Assembly (NCBI GenBank): GCA_035575035.1
Contig: DATLYH010000337.1
Location: 1-16,382 of the forward strand
Length of the DNA stretch: 16,382 nucleotides
Origin: DATLYH01 sp035575035
GTDB lineage: Bacteria; Planctomycetota; Planctomycetia; Gemmatales; Gemmataceae
Reading direction: 5' to 3'
The translations under genes were made by a program, and so were the position numbers. Below are positions 14,871 through 16,382 of this stretch, one piece after another. Numbering within the stretch: the stretch's first letter is position 1; each line of letters opens with the position of its first letter. The notes beneath the pieces were generated by a model that saw only the letters and a list, made by a program, of their open reading frames with translations, had not been told where the DNA came from and did not search any database.

Positions 14871-16350
14871 GGGCTTCCTCCCGGGCGATTCGGGCCAGGG
14901 CAATGCGATCGGGTTTGCCGGACGCCAACAGCGGCAGCGCCGGTAACAGACGGATCACATAGGGCAACTTATACCCGGCAATCCGCTCGCGAGCAAACTG
15001 TAACAGCGCCGTTGGGGCCAGATTGGTGCCGGGCCGCAGCACTACGAAGGCCTGCGGCACCTCCCCCAGGGTCGGATGCGGCACGCCCACCACCGCCGCC
15101 TGCACCACATCCGGATGGGTCAAAAGCAACCCCTCCACCTCGGCCGGGAAGACATTCAGCCCGGCGACGTGGATCACCTCCTTGGCCCGGCCGACGATGC
15201 GGAGATTGCCGCGGTCATCAAGCGAACCAAGGTCGCCGGTGCGGAACCATCCCTCATCGTGGGCTGCCGCCGTCTGCTCCGGCTGTCGGTAGTAACCGGG
15301 CGTGACGTGAGGGCCCTGCACCTGCACCTCGCCGACCTCGCCGCCCACGACACGGAACGTGTAGCCGGGCAACGGCCGGCCGACGGTGGTATAGCGGACC
15401 TCCGCTGGGTCGTCGGGCCGGCAGCAGGTGGCGGCCGCAATTTCCGTCATACCGTAGAGGTTAAGGATGCATAGGCCGGCGGCATCGAGCCGGGCCAGCA
15501 CCTCCGACGGGCAGCTGGCTCCGGCGACAAAGCCGGTGCGCAGCAGGCCCCGATCGCCCGCCGCCTGTTTGAGGAACGCGATGAACAGGGCCGGCGAACC
15601 ATGCAGAAGTGTTGCCCGGTAGCGCCGCATTGCCTCCAGCAGCGGACCCATCGAGAAGGTGGAGTCGATCAGCACCGACTGGCTGCCGGCCGCCAGGGCC
15701 GCGACCAGCATCTCCAGGCCGAAGGCGTGCGCAACGGGGATGATCATCAGGCAGACATCATCCGGGGTCGCGGCCAGGATCGCGTTGATGGCCGGCACTC
15801 CGTCCAGGTAGGTCCGATGGCGGACGAGCGCCCCCTTGGGCGCTCCGGTGGTCCCCGAGGTGTACAGCAGCAGGGCGATCTCGGGGTCAAGCGGGGCGGG
15901 GATCGCCTGGGCCGGACCCGGTCGTTCGCCGATCACCTCACCCAGCGGATCGACCAGAAGGCAGCGAGACAGCGTGGGCAGTTCGGGGATGATGGCGGCA
16001 AGGAGATCGGCGAAGGAGAAACCGCGGTGCGTCTCGATGGCGATCAGGGCGGCCGGCTCGGCATCGGGCAGGACGCGGCGCAGCTCGTACTCGCGCCAGC
16101 GGGCGCTGAGGGGGACGGCCACGGCCCCGCGGCGCCAGGCGGCCAGCAGGGCGACGACGAAGGCCGGCGTGTTGGGCGCCAGGATGCCGACGCGCTGGCC
16201 GGCCAGGTCGTCGGGCAGCCGGGCCGCCAGGCGCTCGGCCGCAGCGCCGAGGTCGCGGTAGGTCATCTGCCGCGCCTCCCAGGCCAGGGCCGGGCGGCCG
16301 GCGTGGCGCTGGACGCTGGCCTGCAGAAGTTCGTCAAGGGTGGGCGTCAT
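14833..16350 (-). CDS. AMP-forming acyl-CoA/acyl-ACP ligase (ANL superfamily)
   Basis: A 505-residue adenylating enzyme that activates a carboxylic acid with ATP and passes it to CoA or a carrier protein. The P-loop-like LLYTSGTTGAPKGALVRH (P-loop core at 163-173), YGMTE (299-303), RTGDLG (370-375), the hinge and GRAKEVIHVAGLNVFPAEVE (388-406), and catalytic Lys479 in ASGKPDR are all intact. It resembles fatty-acid/aryl-CoA ligases; the substrate pocket cannot be read by eye. Its ATG overlaps the TGA of an upstream open frame (ATGA), and its end overlaps the patatin start, so it lies inside a longer operon. In the cluster it may load a starter unit onto the ACP. The C-terminal tail AGSSDRVHPAL extends beyond the usual end, within the overlap. 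Confidence 0.93.
   Translation of the reverse strand: MTPTLDELLQASVQRHAGRPALAWEARQMTYRDLGAAAERLAARLPDDLAGQRVGILAPNTPAFVVALLAAWRRGAVAVPLSARWREYELRRVLPDAEPAALIAIETHRGFSFADLLAAIIPELPTLSRCLLVDPLGEVIGERPGPAQAIPAPLDPEIALLLYTSGTTGAPKGALVRHRTYLDGVPAINAILAATPDDVCLMIIPVAHAFGLEMLVAALAAGSQSVLIDSTFSMGPLLEAMRRYRATLLHGSPALFIAFLKQAAGDRGLLRTGFVAGASCPSEVLARLDAAGLCILNLYGMTEIAAATCCRPDDPAEVRYTTVGRPLPGYTFRVVGGEVGEVQVQGPHVTPGYYRQPEQTAAAHDEGWFRTGDLGSLDDRGNLRIVGRAKEVIHVAGLNVFPAEVEGLLLTHPDVVQAAVVGVPHPTLGEVPQAFVVLRPGTNLAPTALLQFARERIAGYKLPYVIRLLPALPLLASGKPDRIALARIAREEAHAGSSDRVHPAL
14877..14882 (-). promoter_or_regulatory. Ribosome binding site deciding the patatin start
   Basis: GGGAGG in the minus direction, six bases before the ATG at 14870 and inside the ligase coding region. 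It supports this start over the in-frame ATG at 14903, which lies further inside the ligase gene. Confidence 0.7.
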
Positions 16351-16382
16351 GATGCTCGGTTGAGTTCGGAGCCCGACGTGTC
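16347..16382 (-). CDS. Possible C-terminal end of an upstream gene (partial)
   Basis: In the minus direction the last 36 bases form an open frame ending DTSGSELNRAS, then TGA, whose TGA overlaps the ligase ATG as ATGA. This four-base overlap is typical of cotranslated operon genes and suggests a further gene to the right. Eleven residues are too few to name it or to exclude chance. Confidence 0.35.
   Translation of the reverse strand, partial: DTSGSELNRAS

Noticed and set aside
13167..15305. A 712-codon open frame on the plus strand, opposite the patatin gene
   Set aside because: Same antisense effect; the composition is Arg/Gly/His/Gln-rich without domains, while the minus strand encodes clear cNMP-binding and patatin motifs.

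Overview
This is a GC-rich bacterial window that looks planctomycete, possibly Gemmata-like; the exact family is inference. The main pointers are a secreted protein with about 38 cysteines built from Y/V/C-rich repeats (the planctomycete wall-protein style), a secreted iduronate-sulfatase-like sulfatase, and a large exported HEAT-repeat protein. Sigma70-like promoters and good Shine-Dalgarno sites are visible for several genes.

Left edge (1-1224): a decayed mobile region. It holds the end of an IS5-type element whose transposase has an in-frame TAG where a Trp codon is expected, then the C-terminal remnant of a RepB-like plasmid/phage primase, about 400 bp with no clear gene, and a tRNA-Asp(GTC) gene on the minus strand followed by a terminator-like hairpin. 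The arrangement suggests an old integrated element next to a tRNA gene.

Middle (1225-9011): core and lifestyle genes. These are endonuclease IV (nfo) and enolase (eno) on the plus strand. A lipoprotein-like or secreted sulfatase on the minus strand diverges from a plus-strand HEAT-repeat protein that has a good promoter and terminator. The cysteine-rich envelope protein follows on the minus strand.

Right (9288-16382): a minus-strand gene set that reads as part of an aromatic (type II-like) polyketide pathway. In transcription order it contains the tail of an unknown upstream gene, an AMP-forming acyl-CoA ligase, a cNMP-binding/patatin hydrolase, an acyl carrier protein, a TcmN/WhiE-type aromatase/cyclase, a complete pyruvate kinase, and then, behind its own promoter, a FabG-like ketoreductase and two small ABM-fold monooxygenase-like proteins. 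Most junctions are a few bases or overlapping. The ketosynthase pair and acyltransferase that such a system needs are not in the window and would be expected to the right of 16382. A plausible division of labour is: the ligase activates a starter acid, the ACP carries the chain, the SDR reduces it, the cyclase closes the first ring, and the ABM proteins oxidise or cyclise the product. The pyruvate kinase and the patatin are unexpected members.

A short palindromic sequence (core GCTTGCGGCTTAGCG or CCGCTTGCGG) recurs after genes of this region: a degenerate copy after the ABM gene, three tandem 28-bp copies after pyruvate kinase, and a perfect 19-bp-stem hairpin between the patatin and ACP genes.
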